Origin: Lachnospiraceae bacterium
Lineage (GTDB): Bacteria; Bacillota; Clostridia; Lachnospirales; Lachnospiraceae
Direction: 5' to 3'
Length of the DNA: 51,694 bases
NCBI GenBank assembly: GCA_021205755.1
Contig: JAJPWX010000001.1
Location: forward strand, 1-51,694
Part shown: in pieces, positions 15,567 through 27,737 of the stretch
How the letters are laid out: every line of letters begins with the position of its first letter
How positions within the stretch are numbered: the stretch's first letter is position 1
Program-made: the position numbers and the translations under genes
The notes under the pieces: generated by a model
Databases searched by the model: none
Told to the model about the DNA's origin: nothing
Seen by the model: the letters and a program-made list of their open reading frames with translations, nothing else

Positions 15567-16958
15567 TTACTTTCCCATACAAAACCGTCCGAAAATTTCA
15601 TCAACGAGATCCTCACCAACCTCTTTTCCAATAATACGCCCAAGCGCAATATAAGAATCCATAAGGTCTATCGTGTAAAAATCTTCTGGCATCCCTAAAG
15701 AAATACTTTCGCATACCTTTTTAAGACTTTCTCTGGCACGGATCAATTCAGACTTTTGTCTGGCACTGGTAATATAGACTTCATCATTGAAAGAAAGAGT
15801 TCCATGATAAAACATATCATGTAATGTCTGTTCAAACTGATCCATGCCAGTCTGCTCTTTCGCAGATATTTCAATCACAGGAAAAGAATCGCCGGTGTAG
15901 GCCTGCACATCATCCGCAGTTGTCACTTGCTGTAAATCCGATTTATTTAAAAGAATAATAGAGCTTCGTCCATTCAGCTGCTTCAATATTTCCTCATCGT
16001 TTTCATCCAGAGAGGTAGAAGAATCCACTACATAAAGAATCAAATCTGCAGTTTCCGCTTTTTCCCAGGCTTTGCTGACACCTATTTGTTCAATATAATC
16101 ATCTGTGCTGCGTATTCCAGCCGTATCTATCACATTCAGGTTAATGGCGCCCAGCGAAATTGTCTCCTCCAACGTATCTCTTGTCGTTCCGGCAATATCG
16201 GTCACAATTGCACGATCTTCTCCGGCCAGAACATTCAGAAGAGAGGATTTTCCCGCATTTGGCTTTCCAAGAATCACAGTCTGAATTCCTTCCTTTATCA
16301 TTCTGCCATTATCTGCAGATGCAATCATCTTATTTAAAACAGAAGACATCTCCTCCATCTCAGACAAGAGAGTTGCCGGATATCCATCAAGAGAATAATG
16401 CTCCGGATCGTCCAAAGCAGACTCAATAAAAGCGGTGTGATAGAGAAGTCTCTCACGAAGAGAGGTAATTTTATGACCTAATGAACCTTGCAGCTGACTT
16501 AACGAATTTTGCAAAGCATATTCATTCTTTGCCTGAATCACATCGGCTACGGATTCAGCCTGGGAAAGATCGATTCTACCGTTTAAAAAAGCACGTTTTG
16601 TAAATTCCCCAGGTTCAGCAGGACGGGCACCATTTTTCAGAACGGTCTCTAACACACGTCTTGTGGCGTAAATCCCACCATGACAATTAATTTCAATCGT
16701 GTCTTCGGTTGTAAAGCTTTTGGGTGCGCGAAAAACTGTGACAAGAACTTCATCCACGGTCTGTCCCTCATCGCGGATATACCCATAGTGCACTGTATGA
16801 GAAACCTGTTTGGAAAGTTTCTTTTTTCCTCTCGGTGATTCAAAAACCCGGTCGCCAATCAGAAATGCTTCTTTTCCGCTGACTCTTACAATCCCGATCC
16901 CAGAACCGCCGAGCGCTGTTGAGATTGCTGCAATTGTTTCATTTGACCTGTCTTCCAT
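15567..16958 (-). CDS. mnmE: tRNA modification GTPase MnmE (TrmE)
   Basis: This 463-residue GTPase partners MnmG in wobble-uridine modification. The N-terminal folate-binding domain (IAAISTALGGSGIGIVRVSG at residues 9-28) is followed by a helical domain interrupted by the G domain: G1 is LGKPNAGKSSLLN near residue 230, G2/G3 TRDTLEE and DTAGIRST, and G4 NKSD. The protein ends in CMGK, the conserved C-x-G-K tail whose cysteine is needed for catalysis. Full length with normal start. The preceding jag operon is separated by a terminator, so mnmE probably has its own promoter. Confidence 0.97.
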   Translation of the reverse strand: MEDRSNETIAAISTALGGSGIGIVRVSGKEAFLIGDRVFESPRGKKKLSKQVSHTVHYGYIRDEGQTVDEVLVTVFRAPKSFTTEDTIEINCHGGIYATRRVLETVLKNGARPAEPGEFTKRAFLNGRIDLSQAESVADVIQAKNEYALQNSLSQLQGSLGHKITSLRERLLYHTAFIESALDDPEHYSLDGYPATLLSEMEEMSSVLNKMIASADNGRMIKEGIQTVILGKPNAGKSSLLNVLAGEDRAIVTDIAGTTRDTLEETISLGAINLNVIDTAGIRSTDDYIEQIGVSKAWEKAETADLILYVVDSSTSLDENDEEILKQLNGRSSIILLNKSDLQQVTTADDVQAYTGDSFPVIEISAKEQTGMDQFEQTLHDMFYHGTLSFNDEVYITSARQKSELIRARESLKKVCESISLGMPEDFYTIDLMDSYIALGRIIGKEVGEDLVDEIFGRFCMGK

Positions 16959-17032
16959 TTATAATCACCTCTCCCAGTTTCATAGCAATTCAGAAAGGTT
17001 ATCAACGAACAAATCTGTATCCTGTGCGGAAA

Positions 17033-17061
17033 AAGGGAAAGATACCACGTACCTTTCCCTT
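17033..17061 (-). terminator. Intrinsic terminator of the rpmH-rnpA-yidD-yidC-jag operon
   Basis: AAGGGAAAG (17033-17041) and CTTTCCCTT (17053-17061) form a nine-base stem. On the minus strand it is followed by TTTTTCCG, a clear U-tract, about 56 bases after the jag stop. Confidence 0.82.
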
Positions 17062-17116
17062 GTCCAGCTATCCTCATAAGGATCTCATTACTCATAACTG
17101 CTCAGAATCTTCACAG

Positions 17117-18394
17117 TTATTCTTCACTTTGATCCAGGGAATCATTCGCCTCCGCAAAATCTCGCTGTTCACTCTCAATTGCCGTCTCCCCAGCTTCAAA
17201 ACTCTCCCTATCATATGTGCGGCGGTTGTAATTTCCGCGCTCATATCGTCCACGGCGATTATTACCATATTTGGAATATCCGCGGTTTCTGCTGTGATCC
17301 CTGTCATCTCTGTCTCGATCTTTCTTAAGGGTGACCACAACCTTTCGATATGGTTCCTCCCCCTCGCTGTGAGTCGTGACATATGGGTCATTCTGCAATG
17401 CAGAATGAATGATTCGTCTCTCATATGGGTTCATTGGCTCAAGAAATACCGGTCTTCTGGTTTTCTTTACTTTCATGGCAATATTCTTTGCGAGGTTTTC
17501 CAGCGTCGCCTTTCTACGGTTACGATAATCCTCTGTGTCTACCTTCACGCGGGTATAAGAAGATTTTCCCTTATTTACAACCAGGCTGGTCAGATACTGC
17601 AGGGAATCAAGCGTTTGGCCTCTTTTGCCAATCATGATACCCATATCTTCGCCTTCAAGATTCACGCAAAGAATATCATCCTCAAATTCAGCAGTAATCT
17701 CATCCTTCATTCCCATCGCCTGAAGCACATCTGAAAGGAAAGTAATCGCACGCTGCTTTGCTTCTTCCGGATCCGCCGGTGTCTTAGGAATTTTTGCCTC
17801 CTCGTCTTCTCTCACAGCTGTTATCTCATTTGGCTCATCCATGGTGCTCTTTGCCTCTTCCTTAACAACCGTTTCTTTCCCTGATTCAGATGATTTCACC
17901 CGAACGGATGCTTCCGATTCTCTTCTGACCTCTTTTTTCTCTGCTTTTTTCTCTTCCCGCTTTTCTTCTTTCTTTTCTGTTTTCTTTTGATCCTTTTTCT
18001 GATCCTTATTCTCTTTCTTTTCCAGTTTAAAATCCTGCTTTGACTCTTTCTTCAAAGCCTTACCTGCGTCTCTGGAATCCTCTTTCTTTCCCCCATTCTT
18101 ACTTTCATTTCGTGATTCTTTCTTTGAATCTTTCTTAATCTCACTCTTTTCTTCTCTTTTCGGCTCTTTCTTCGGCTTTTGCGGTTTTTCTTCAAAGATC
18201 TCTTTCATCAGATCTTCATCCGTCACCTTTTTCCTGGCCTCAATCGTGGCTTTTCTGCCACCAATTCCGAAAAAGCCTTTCGATCCTTCGTCAATTACGG
18301 TAAATTCAATATTATCTCTGCTCGTACCAAGCTCAATCGAAGCTTCTGTGAGCGCATCGTCTACCGTCTTCGCCGATACTCTGATGGATTCCAT
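17117..18394 (-). CDS. jag: Jag/KhpB RNA-binding protein (SpoIIIJ-associated)
   Basis: This 425-residue protein has three recognisable parts: an N-terminal Jag domain (residues 1-52, with KGFFGIGGRKATIEARKK), a KH domain (around 220-300, with MIGKRGQTLDSLQYL) and an R3H domain (NPYERRIIHSALQNDPYVTT, Arg-x3-His present). The 150-residue linker between Jag_N and KH is almost entirely Lys/Glu/Asp and probably disordered, longer than in Bacillus. A basic Arg/Gly/Tyr-rich tail follows R3H. KhpB binds RNA and affects cell elongation in other Firmicutes. The ATG at 18394 is preceded by AGGGGG eight bases upstream; the GTG at 18403 would overlap it. It follows yidC by 12 bases. Confidence 0.94.
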   Translation of the reverse strand: MESIRVSAKTVDDALTEASIELGTSRDNIEFTVIDEGSKGFFGIGGRKATIEARKKVTDEDLMKEIFEEKPQKPKKEPKREEKSEIKKDSKKESRNESKNGGKKEDSRDAGKALKKESKQDFKLEKKENKDQKKDQKKTEKKEEKREEKKAEKKEVRRESEASVRVKSSESGKETVVKEEAKSTMDEPNEITAVREDEEAKIPKTPADPEEAKQRAITFLSDVLQAMGMKDEITAEFEDDILCVNLEGEDMGIMIGKRGQTLDSLQYLTSLVVNKGKSSYTRVKVDTEDYRNRRKATLENLAKNIAMKVKKTRRPVFLEPMNPYERRIIHSALQNDPYVTTHSEGEEPYRKVVVTLKKDRDRDDRDHSRNRGYSKYGNNRRGRYERGNYNRRTYDRESFEAGETAIESEQRDFAEANDSLDQSEE

Positions 18395-18406
18395 ATAAAA
18401 CACCCC

Positions 18407-19675
18407 CTACTTCTTCTTACTGTTTTTCTCATTGTATTGCTGCACCATCTGTGCTTTTGTGGCAAGACTTCCCGGCTTTGCCTTACTATTCTGTTTGTAA
18501 TAATCTGTAGAAGCCTGAACCTTTTTCGCTTTTTCCTCAGCAGAAACTTCTTTTTTTGCCGGAGTTTCAATACTCTTCGTAGAAATTTTTGCCGTATTGG
18601 TTATCTTCTGCGGCGGAAGTCCCTGTTTTGCACGCTTTTTATTCTCTTTTTCAATATTCTTTTTGATCAGCTCATCTATATCGATTTTCTCGATACTCTT
18701 ATTCACAAATACCTGCTGTACGCTTCGCACGACAGCACCGGCAATCCAGTAAATACCCATACCTACAGGAAGAGTCAGACAGAAAAATGCAGACATCAGC
18801 GGCATTACTGTATTCATCGACTTCATCGTGGCATTCATCGTATCATTCGAATTGCTGGAATTATTATTCTCATTGCCCGTCATGGCCAGCTTAGAGTTCA
18901 GCCACTGTGTCACGGCAGACAAAATCGGAACCAAGGCCGCACCGACAACCAGAAGATAAGATCCTGCCTCTACCGCACTGGTCATAATATTCATCGGAGA
19001 ATTCGCGATATTTAATCCCAGGAAATAATTCATCCCATTGACGGTATCCTGCGTCGATGTAATAATAGACTCCAAATCAGGAAAAGCAGCCAGAAGCTCT
19101 TCCCAGTTTGACGTTTTAAACTTATAAAGGACATCAATGAGGGTATTTATTGTCATCTCATTGAATGTAACACTTAAAGAACTCGCTGCTGTAGACATAA
19201 AATCTTCTCCGCCGGATATTGTCATCAATTCTTCCGCCAGAGGTGCAAACGCATTATAAACAGAGGTAACATATGCAGGAACATTCCAGATCACCCGGTA
19301 AAGGGCAAAAAGGATCGGCATCTGAATCAACAGCTGCAGACAGCTTCCCATCGGATGCACACCATATTTCGCATAGACAGCTTTTGTCTCCTCATTCATC
19401 TTCATCATAGCTGTCTGGTCATTTTTACTGTTTTCGTATTTTTTATTAATCGCCTGCAGCTCTGGATTCATTTTCGCCTGAAGCTTCGAAAACCTTTGCT
19501 GCTGAATCGTCAGAGGCAGCATGATCATATAAATGACTATAGTAAAAAGAATAATGCAAAGACCTATATTAGGAATTCCGATCTTTTCCTGCAGCCAGAA
19601 TATCGCATTCATAATATAACCAAGTACATTTGCAACCGGTCCTATAATAAATGCAGTGCTTTTCGTTAGTAACAT
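18407..19675 (-). CDS. yidC: Membrane protein insertase YidC/SpoIIIJ
   Basis: This 422-residue insertase helps proteins enter and fold in the cytoplasmic membrane. The core follows the five-helix Oxa1 pattern: a first helix pair near residues 20-65, the cytoplasmic hairpin (QRFSKLQAKMNPELQAINKKYE), LIQMPILFALYRVIWN, then later helices with VVGAALVPILSAVTQWLN and LPVGMGIYWIAGAVVRSVQQ. There is no lipobox at the N terminus, unlike many Gram-positive YidC proteins. The basic C-terminal tail (about residues 330-422) is long and Lys-rich. AAGGAGG precedes the ATG at 19675. It sits in the standard yidD-yidC-jag order. Confidence 0.96.
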   Translation of the reverse strand: MLLTKSTAFIIGPVANVLGYIMNAIFWLQEKIGIPNIGLCIILFTIVIYMIMLPLTIQQQRFSKLQAKMNPELQAINKKYENSKNDQTAMMKMNEETKAVYAKYGVHPMGSCLQLLIQMPILFALYRVIWNVPAYVTSVYNAFAPLAEELMTISGGEDFMSTAASSLSVTFNEMTINTLIDVLYKFKTSNWEELLAAFPDLESIITSTQDTVNGMNYFLGLNIANSPMNIMTSAVEAGSYLLVVGAALVPILSAVTQWLNSKLAMTGNENNNSSNSNDTMNATMKSMNTVMPLMSAFFCLTLPVGMGIYWIAGAVVRSVQQVFVNKSIEKIDIDELIKKNIEKENKKRAKQGLPPQKITNTAKISTKSIETPAKKEVSAEEKAKKVQASTDYYKQNSKAKPGSLATKAQMVQQYNEKNSKKK

Positions 19676-19709
19676 TTTTTAGTAATCCTCCTTAGCAGTC
19701 AATGCTATA

Positions 19710-19919
19710 CTACGGAACCGGATCATAGCCGCCCCTGGAAAATGGATTGCAGCGCATAATTCTCCACGCTGCCAGAACACTGCCTTTTGCAGCGCCATAC
19801 TTCTGAATCGCCTCGAGCCCATATTGGGAACACGTCGGTGTATACGGACACCGCATCCTCTTCATAGGCGAAAGATACTTCTGATAAAACCGAATCAAAC
19901 GTATCAATATTTTTTTCAC
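19710..19919 (-). CDS. yidD: Membrane protein insertion efficiency factor YidD
   Basis: This 69-residue protein has the family signature [20 protein letters not shown] and the conserved [13 protein letters not shown] end. It overlaps rnpA by four bases (ATGA) and precedes yidC, the standard arrangement. It is thought to assist YidC-dependent insertion. Confidence 0.96.
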   Translation of the reverse strand: MKKILIRLIRFYQKYLSPMKRMRCPYTPTCSQYGLEAIQKYGAAKGSVLAAWRIMRCNPFSRGGYDPVP

Positions 19920-20299
19920 TTCAGATCACTTCCTTCAATGAGGGGAGCTGTCAGGGATTCCTGCCCTAACAATATGGAATGAAGCCTTCCAAGATGCATC
20001 AAGGCACTTTCCATCTCTGAAAAACTTTTGCCTTTTGCAGCTGCCCTTGCAACTACCACAATCGTCAGGCCTTTCTCAAACTTTGTCTCATTTAATCGAT
20101 AGCTTTCCCTGATCAGTCTGGTAATCCGGTGCCTGACAACGCTATTCCCGACTTTTTTGCTCACCGAAATACCGATTCGATTTTCCTGCGTGTCCTGTCT
20201 CAAAACATACATGACCAGATATTTGTTTGCATATGACTTTCCTTTTTTATAAACACGCTGAAAATCCCCGTACTTTTTCAGAGATTCCGAAAATATCAT
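19916..20299 (-). CDS. rnpA: Ribonuclease P protein component RnpA
   Basis: This 127-residue basic protein binds the RNase P RNA and helps process tRNA 5' ends. The family signature is clear: [31 protein letters not shown], which includes the RNR-type basic helix. Length is normal, with a short acidic extension after residue 115. AAGGAGAA precedes the ATG at 20299. It overlaps yidD by four bases. It is separated from rpmH by an unusually long, structured 281-base spacer. Confidence 0.96.
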   Translation of the reverse strand: MIFSESLKKYGDFQRVYKKGKSYANKYLVMYVLRQDTQENRIGISVSKKVGNSVVRHRITRLIRESYRLNETKFEKGLTIVVVARAAAKGKSFSEMESALMHLGRLHSILLGQESLTAPLIEGSDLK

Positions 20300-20580
20300 T
20301 TCTCCTTGTCCTGTCCATAATAATCATCGCTGCAGGCCATGATCCAGAACCGCTTTTCAAGTAGCCGTCCTCTCAGATATGGCTTGCTGCATGCGGCTGT
20401 CTCACATTCTCATACAGCCGTCTCTCTTTCCTACTGATCAAAACAGCATATCAATCATTCTGTTGCCCTTTAAATAGAAACGAATAACTGCACAAAGGGG
20501 GCTTTTAAATCCGCTGCACGCCTGCCTTATGAGGCAAACAACAGATTCAAAAACCCCCTCTGCTATTATTCTCAGCAGAC
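20300..20580 (-). other. Long structured rpmH-rnpA spacer (possible RNA regulatory element)
   Basis: The rpmH and rnpA genes are usually almost adjacent; here 281 bases separate them. On the transcribed strand, AGAGGGGGTTTTTGAATC and the later GGATTTAAAAGCCCCCTTT (about 20488-20570) can pair as a long imperfect stem around an inner GCCTCATAAGGC hairpin. A second hairpin CGGCTGT...ACAGCCG lies near 20393-20423. No ORF starts with a credible ribosome binding site. The spacer may attenuate rnpA expression or stabilise a processed rpmH mRNA; this is inference. Confidence 0.5.
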
Positions 20581-20715
20581 TTACGCTGACAATACTTTTC
20601 TTCCTTTTGCTCTTCTCGCAGATAATACTTTTCTACCGCCTGCTGTACTCATTCTTGCCCGAAATCCATGAACTCTGGATCTGTGTCTTCTTCCTGGCTG
20701 AAATGGCATTTTCAT
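20581..20715 (-). CDS. rpmH: 50S ribosomal protein L34
   Basis: The minus strand encodes 44 residues beginning [18 protein letters not shown] and ending GRKVLSA, a textbook L34 with the [14 protein letters not shown] signature. AAGGAGG lies seven bases before the ATG at 20715. It is the first gene of the leftward operon from oriC. Position 8 is Gly (QPGRR) instead of the more common Lys, a minor variation. Confidence 0.97.
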   Translation of the reverse strand: MKMPFQPGRRHRSRVHGFRARMSTAGGRKVLSARRAKGRKVLSA

Positions 20716-21301
20716 AATCCGGCACCTCCTTCTTGCAACTCTTCTTTTACTGGTCTGTTTTTAAGACATCGAGTCCATTATATTCATAAAAACCTTTTAA
20801 GTCAAGCAATTCCTGCCAAAAAATGTGCCTGTTTTCCATGTTTTTCCATGTTTTTTATCTATCCGTTCCTGCCGCAGACCATCTGCATCCTGTAATTCTT
20901 AATTCTCTATGTGGATAATTTTTTCCACCAAATTCAGTTTACGTAAGTTTTCCACATTTTGTGGATAACTTGTTGACAAATAACCTTCTATTTTTTCTCC
21001 GGATGGTTTTTTGCCTTCAGAAATGCCCTGATTTTCAGGTTTTTCTCCAAGTGTTCATAAGTTGAAAACTTTTTTCCACACATTTATTCTCATTCTCCAC
21101 CTTCCGAATGATTATGTCGACCTCTGTCTATTTGTCCAGATTTTATCCCCAGTTATTCACATAATTATTCACAGACTTCCGCTCACATGTGCATATCTCA
21201 CCGGGTTAAAAATTGTGGTTCATTTTGAAATAATCGTTGCTAATTAACCATTTTTGGTTTAATATAAGCTTAGGAAGAAATCGATTTTTGGAGATAAAAA
21301 C
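20716..21301. other. oriC: oriC, left part: DnaA-box cluster upstream of dnaA
   Basis: The rpmH-dnaA spacer contains several DnaA boxes: TGTGGATAA at 20910-20918 and 20960-20968, TTTTCCACA at 20948-20956 and 21072-21080, TTATTCACA at 21153-21161 and 21165-21173, and a one-mismatch TTATCCCCA at 21143-21151. The sequence is AT-rich. This is the upstream half of a two-part origin of the Bacillus/Clostridium type, and also the likely site of DnaA autoregulation. Confidence 0.9.
21237..21265 (+). promoter_or_regulatory. Probable dnaA promoter
   Basis: TTGCTA (21237-21242), a 17-base spacer and TAATAT (21260-21265), followed by GGAGATAAAAAC just before the dnaA ATG at 21302. It is downstream of the DnaA-box cluster. 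Confidence 0.55.
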
Positions 21302-22672
21302 ATGGACTTACTAAAAGAAAAATGGAAGGACATCCTTCTCACTGTGAAAGAGGAGCATGAGCTTTCAGATATTGCATTTAAAACCTGGCTGCAGCCGCTT
21401 CTGATCCATGCGGTGACGGACCACACCATCACAATTCTTGTGCCCTCCGGCCAGGTCGGAGTCGATTATATTACAAAAAAATACACATTCCCGCTCAAAG
21501 TAGCGATTGCAGAGTACACTGGGAAAGAGTATGACCTCAAGTTTATCCTGCCAGAACAGGCAGAGCAGACGAATGAGACCGCAAAGGAAAAGTTTCCGAC
21601 TGGGAATACCGCCGACAGTCAGAGAGTCATCTCTGAGCGCGCGGGGTTGAATCCAAAATACACCTTTGACACGTTCGTGGTCGGAAATAACAATAAATTT
21701 GCGCATGCGGCGGCTCTCGCAGTCTCGGAATCTCCAGGACGGATGTATAATCCGCTCTATATCTATGGAGGAGCCGGACTGGGCAAGACGCACCTGATGC
21801 ATTCGATTGCGCATTTTATCCTGAACGAGGATCCGTCCAGACGCGTGATTTATGTGACGAGTGAAACGTTTACAAATGAGGTCATTGATGCCATCCGTAA
21901 CGGAAATGCGACATCCATGTCCAAATTCCGTGAAAAATACCGGAGCGTAGATGTTCTGCTGATTGACGATATCCAGTTTATAATAGGAAAGGAATCTACT
22001 CAGGAAGAGTTTTTCCATACCTTTAATGAACTCCATAATAATAAGAAGCAAATCATTATTTCCTCTGATAAGCCGCCGAAGGAGATTGAGACCCTGGAAG
22101 CTCGTCTTCGTTCACGTTTTGAATGGGGATTGATTGCTGACATCTCCTCACCTGATTTTGAGACCAGAATGGCGATTCTGCAGAAGAAAGAGGAAATGGA
22201 TGGCTACAATATTGACAATGAAGTCATCAAGTACATTGCCATGAATGTAAAATCCAATATCCGTGAACTGGAAGGCGCGCTGAATAAGCTGATTGCAATG
22301 AGCCGTCTGGAAGGCAAAGAAATCAACGTGGCTCTGGCGGAGGAGTCACTGCGGGATATCATCTCTCCGGACAGCAAACGCGAGATCACTCCCGATCTGA
22401 TTATTTCAACGGTTGCGGAACATTTCCATGTGACACCAGAAGACCTGAAGGGCAGCAAGCGCAGCTCTGAAATAGTCTTTCCACGGCAGATTGCGATGTA
22501 TCTCTGCCTGGAAATGACGAATTGCGGCACCAAACGTGTCGGTGAGATTATGGGGAAACGAGATCACTCCACGATCATTCATGGCCAGAAGAAAATCGCC
22601 AATGAAATACAGACCTCGGAAAACACAAGGAATACCATAGATATTCTGAAAAAGAAGATTAATCCGGGATAA
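21302..22672 (+). CDS. dnaA: Chromosomal replication initiator DnaA
   Basis: This 456-residue AAA+ protein binds DnaA boxes and opens oriC. Domain I covers about residues 1-80 and a short linker follows. The AAA+ core starts at YTFDTFVVGNNNKFAHAAAL with Walker A GGAGLGKTHLMHSI near residue 155 and Walker B LLIDDIQF near 220. The C-terminal DNA-binding domain has the signature KRDHSTIIHGQKKI. The ATG at 21302 follows GGAG at 21290-21293. Boxes on both sides of the gene confirm that this is the origin. Full length, no anomalies. Confidence 0.98.
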   Translation: MDLLKEKWKDILLTVKEEHELSDIAFKTWLQPLLIHAVTDHTITILVPSGQVGVDYITKKYTFPLKVAIAEYTGKEYDLKFILPEQAEQTNETAKEKFPTGNTADSQRVISERAGLNPKYTFDTFVVGNNNKFAHAAALAVSESPGRMYNPLYIYGGAGLGKTHLMHSIAHFILNEDPSRRVIYVTSETFTNEVIDAIRNGNATSMSKFREKYRSVDVLLIDDIQFIIGKESTQEEFFHTFNELHNNKKQIIISSDKPPKEIETLEARLRSRFEWGLIADISSPDFETRMAILQKKEEMDGYNIDNEVIKYIAMNVKSNIRELEGALNKLIAMSRLEGKEINVALAEESLRDIISPDSKREITPDLIISTVAEHFHVTPEDLKGSKRSSEIVFPRQIAMYLCLEMTNCGTKRVGEIMGKRDHSTIIHGQKKIANEIQTSENTRNTIDILKKKINPG

Positions 22673-22673
22673 G

Positions 22674-22978
22674 TTATCCACAAAGTTATCCACTTATCCA
22701 CACCCAAAGGGATGGATACCGTGTGAATAGGATGGGAATTTCTGTTCATAACTTTCCCGATTTTTCAAGATTCCGGCAATCGTTCGTTTGAATCAAAACC
22801 TGGCCTGTGTGGATAATTCAACCGTTATCCAACCCCCATCCGGCGGGATCTCACATAGTTTTACATCCCGCTTTTTGGCTGTCTGCCTGGAAAAACCGGA
22901 GTTTTACACTTATCCACACCCTTTATTATTACGACTACGTATTTTTTTATTTAATAAATAATTACGCGCGCGTGCGCG
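22674..22978. other. oriC: oriC, right part: DnaA boxes, AT-rich unwinding region and alternating CG tract
   Basis: Between dnaA and dnaN, DnaA boxes lie at 22674-22682, 22694-22702 and 22910-22918 (TTATCCACA), with TTATCCACT at 22686-22694 and the reverse box TGTGGATAA at 22808-22816. An AT-rich stretch at 22919-22963 follows the last box and is the best candidate for the DNA unwinding element. It is directly followed by CGCGCGCGTGCGCG (22965-22978). The location matches the unwinding side in other Firmicutes. Confidence 0.85.
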
Positions 22979-23059
22979 AATACCGCTTTTTCATACGACG
23001 GAAGGTTACTATGGTATGAAAATAAAATCATAAATCACTTACGAAAGGAAGTATTTATT

Positions 23060-24163
23060 ATGAAGATCATATGCAACAAATCAGACCTCATGAAGGCTCT
23101 TAATACAGTGACAAAAGCAATTCCAACGAATACTACGATGCCAATCCTGAAATGTGTTCTGATTAATGCTTCTTCTTCGAATATTAAATTTACAGCAAAC
23201 GATATGGAACTTGGCATTGAGACAAACGTGAATGGATTTGTCAGTGAAAAAGGAATCATTGCTCTTGACGCAAAGCTTTTTTCTGATATTATCAGAAAGC
23301 TTCCGGAAAGTGAAGTTACTATATCTGTAGATGAAAAGAAAAATGTAACGATTACCTGTGAAAAAGCAAAGTTCAACATTATGGGATTGGAACCAGATGA
23401 TTTTCCTTACCTTCCTTTTGTGGAAAAAGATTATAAAATCAGTCTTTCCCAGTTTACCTTGAAAGAGGTAATCCGACAGACTATTTTTTCGATCGCTACA
23501 AATGATTCCAATAAGGTATTAACCGGAGAATTATTTGATATCAAAGAAAATCGGCTGCGGGTTATTTCTCTGGATGGACACCGCATTTCCATTCGAAATA
23601 TTGAACTGAAGGACCCTTATGAAGATAAAAAAGTCATTGTTCCAGGAAAAACATTGAGTGAAATATCAAAGATTCTTTCCGGTGGGACAGAGGATTCGGT
23701 AGACATTTATATAACAGAAAATCACATTTTATTTGAATTTGATGAGAATATTGTTGTTTCCAGGCTGATTGAGGGCAATTATTTTCAGGTAGATAAAATG
23801 ATTTCAAATGCTTATGAGACAAAGGTTACAATCAACCGTCAGGATTTCATGAGCTGTATTGACCGGGCGACACTGATGGTAAAAGAAGGAGATAACCGCC
23901 CGATTATCCTGAATATTGACGATCATGTAATGGATATGAAGATTTCTTCCCAAATCGGCAGTTTGAATGATACGATCGAGATCGAGCAGGAAGGCAAGCC
24001 GATTAAAATCGGTTTTAATCCGCGGCTTTTGCTGGATGCAATGCGTGTGATTGATGATGAAATGGTTGATATTTATTATATGAATACGAAGTCTCCTTGT
24101 TTTATAAGAGATGAGGCGGGAACGTACAATTATATGATATTACCGGTGAATTTTGTGGACTGA
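23060..24163 (+). CDS. dnaN: DNA polymerase III beta subunit (sliding clamp) DnaN
   Basis: This 367-residue protein forms the ring-shaped dimer that holds replicative polymerase on DNA. Three similar domains of about 120 residues are expected, and the sequence fits this: it begins MKIICNKSDLMKALNTVTKA and ends TYNYMILPVNFVD, the conserved clamp end. AAAGGAAG precedes the ATG at 23060 by eight bases. It follows dnaA and the right part of oriC, transcribed with the fork. Full length. Confidence 0.97.
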   Translation: MKIICNKSDLMKALNTVTKAIPTNTTMPILKCVLINASSSNIKFTANDMELGIETNVNGFVSEKGIIALDAKLFSDIIRKLPESEVTISVDEKKNVTITCEKAKFNIMGLEPDDFPYLPFVEKDYKISLSQFTLKEVIRQTIFSIATNDSNKVLTGELFDIKENRLRVISLDGHRISIRNIELKDPYEDKKVIVPGKTLSEISKILSGGTEDSVDIYITENHILFEFDENIVVSRLIEGNYFQVDKMISNAYETKVTINRQDFMSCIDRATLMVKEGDNRPIILNIDDHVMDMKISSQIGSLNDTIEIEQEGKPIKIGFNPRLLLDAMRVIDDEMVDIYYMNTKSPCFIRDEAGTYNYMILPVNFVD

Positions 24164-24261
24164 GGTTATAGGTCACACCTGTAGTGATTGAGATATGGCA
24201 AATCTGTTCCTGGTGTGACTTGTAACGGACTGAGAAAATAGGGAAAGGAATTGTATTCTTT

Positions 24262-24486
24262 ATGGAGACGATTGAAATCAGGCTGCGGGATGAGTATATT
24301 AAGCTCGGTCAGGCACTGAAGGCTGCACATATTGCGGACAGCGGCGTGGATGCAAAATTTATGATCCTGGACGGAAAGGTTTTGGTGAACGGACAGACGG
24401 AGCTGCAGCGCGGGAAAAAACTGCATGCAGGCGATGAGGTTGTGTGTGAAAATGTCAGAATTCGGATTTGTGCGCATGACTCTTAA
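24262..24486 (+). CDS. yaaA: S4-domain RNA-binding protein (YaaA family)
   Basis: This 74-residue protein is little more than one S4 RNA-binding domain: YIKLGQALKAAHIADSGVDAK followed by LDGKVLVNGQTELQRGKKL and GDEVVCE. The gene lies between dnaN and recF as in Bacillus subtilis, where the orthologue has been implicated in 50S assembly. It has a 98-base leader after dnaN that includes an 8-bp inverted repeat (GTCACACC at 24172-24179, GGTGTGAC at 24212-24219). Confidence 0.92.
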   Translation: METIEIRLRDEYIKLGQALKAAHIADSGVDAKFMILDGKVLVNGQTELQRGKKLHAGDEVVCENVRIRICAHDS

Positions 24487-24552
24487 AAAATATATGTTAG
24501 AGAACTGTTTGTGTGTCCAAAAAGTTAGATATAGGGATGTGGAACTGACACG

Positions 24553-27704
<3,152 letters not shown>

Positions 27705-27737
27705 TGGCAAGTGCTTTTGTCTGAAGGAGGATAGATT

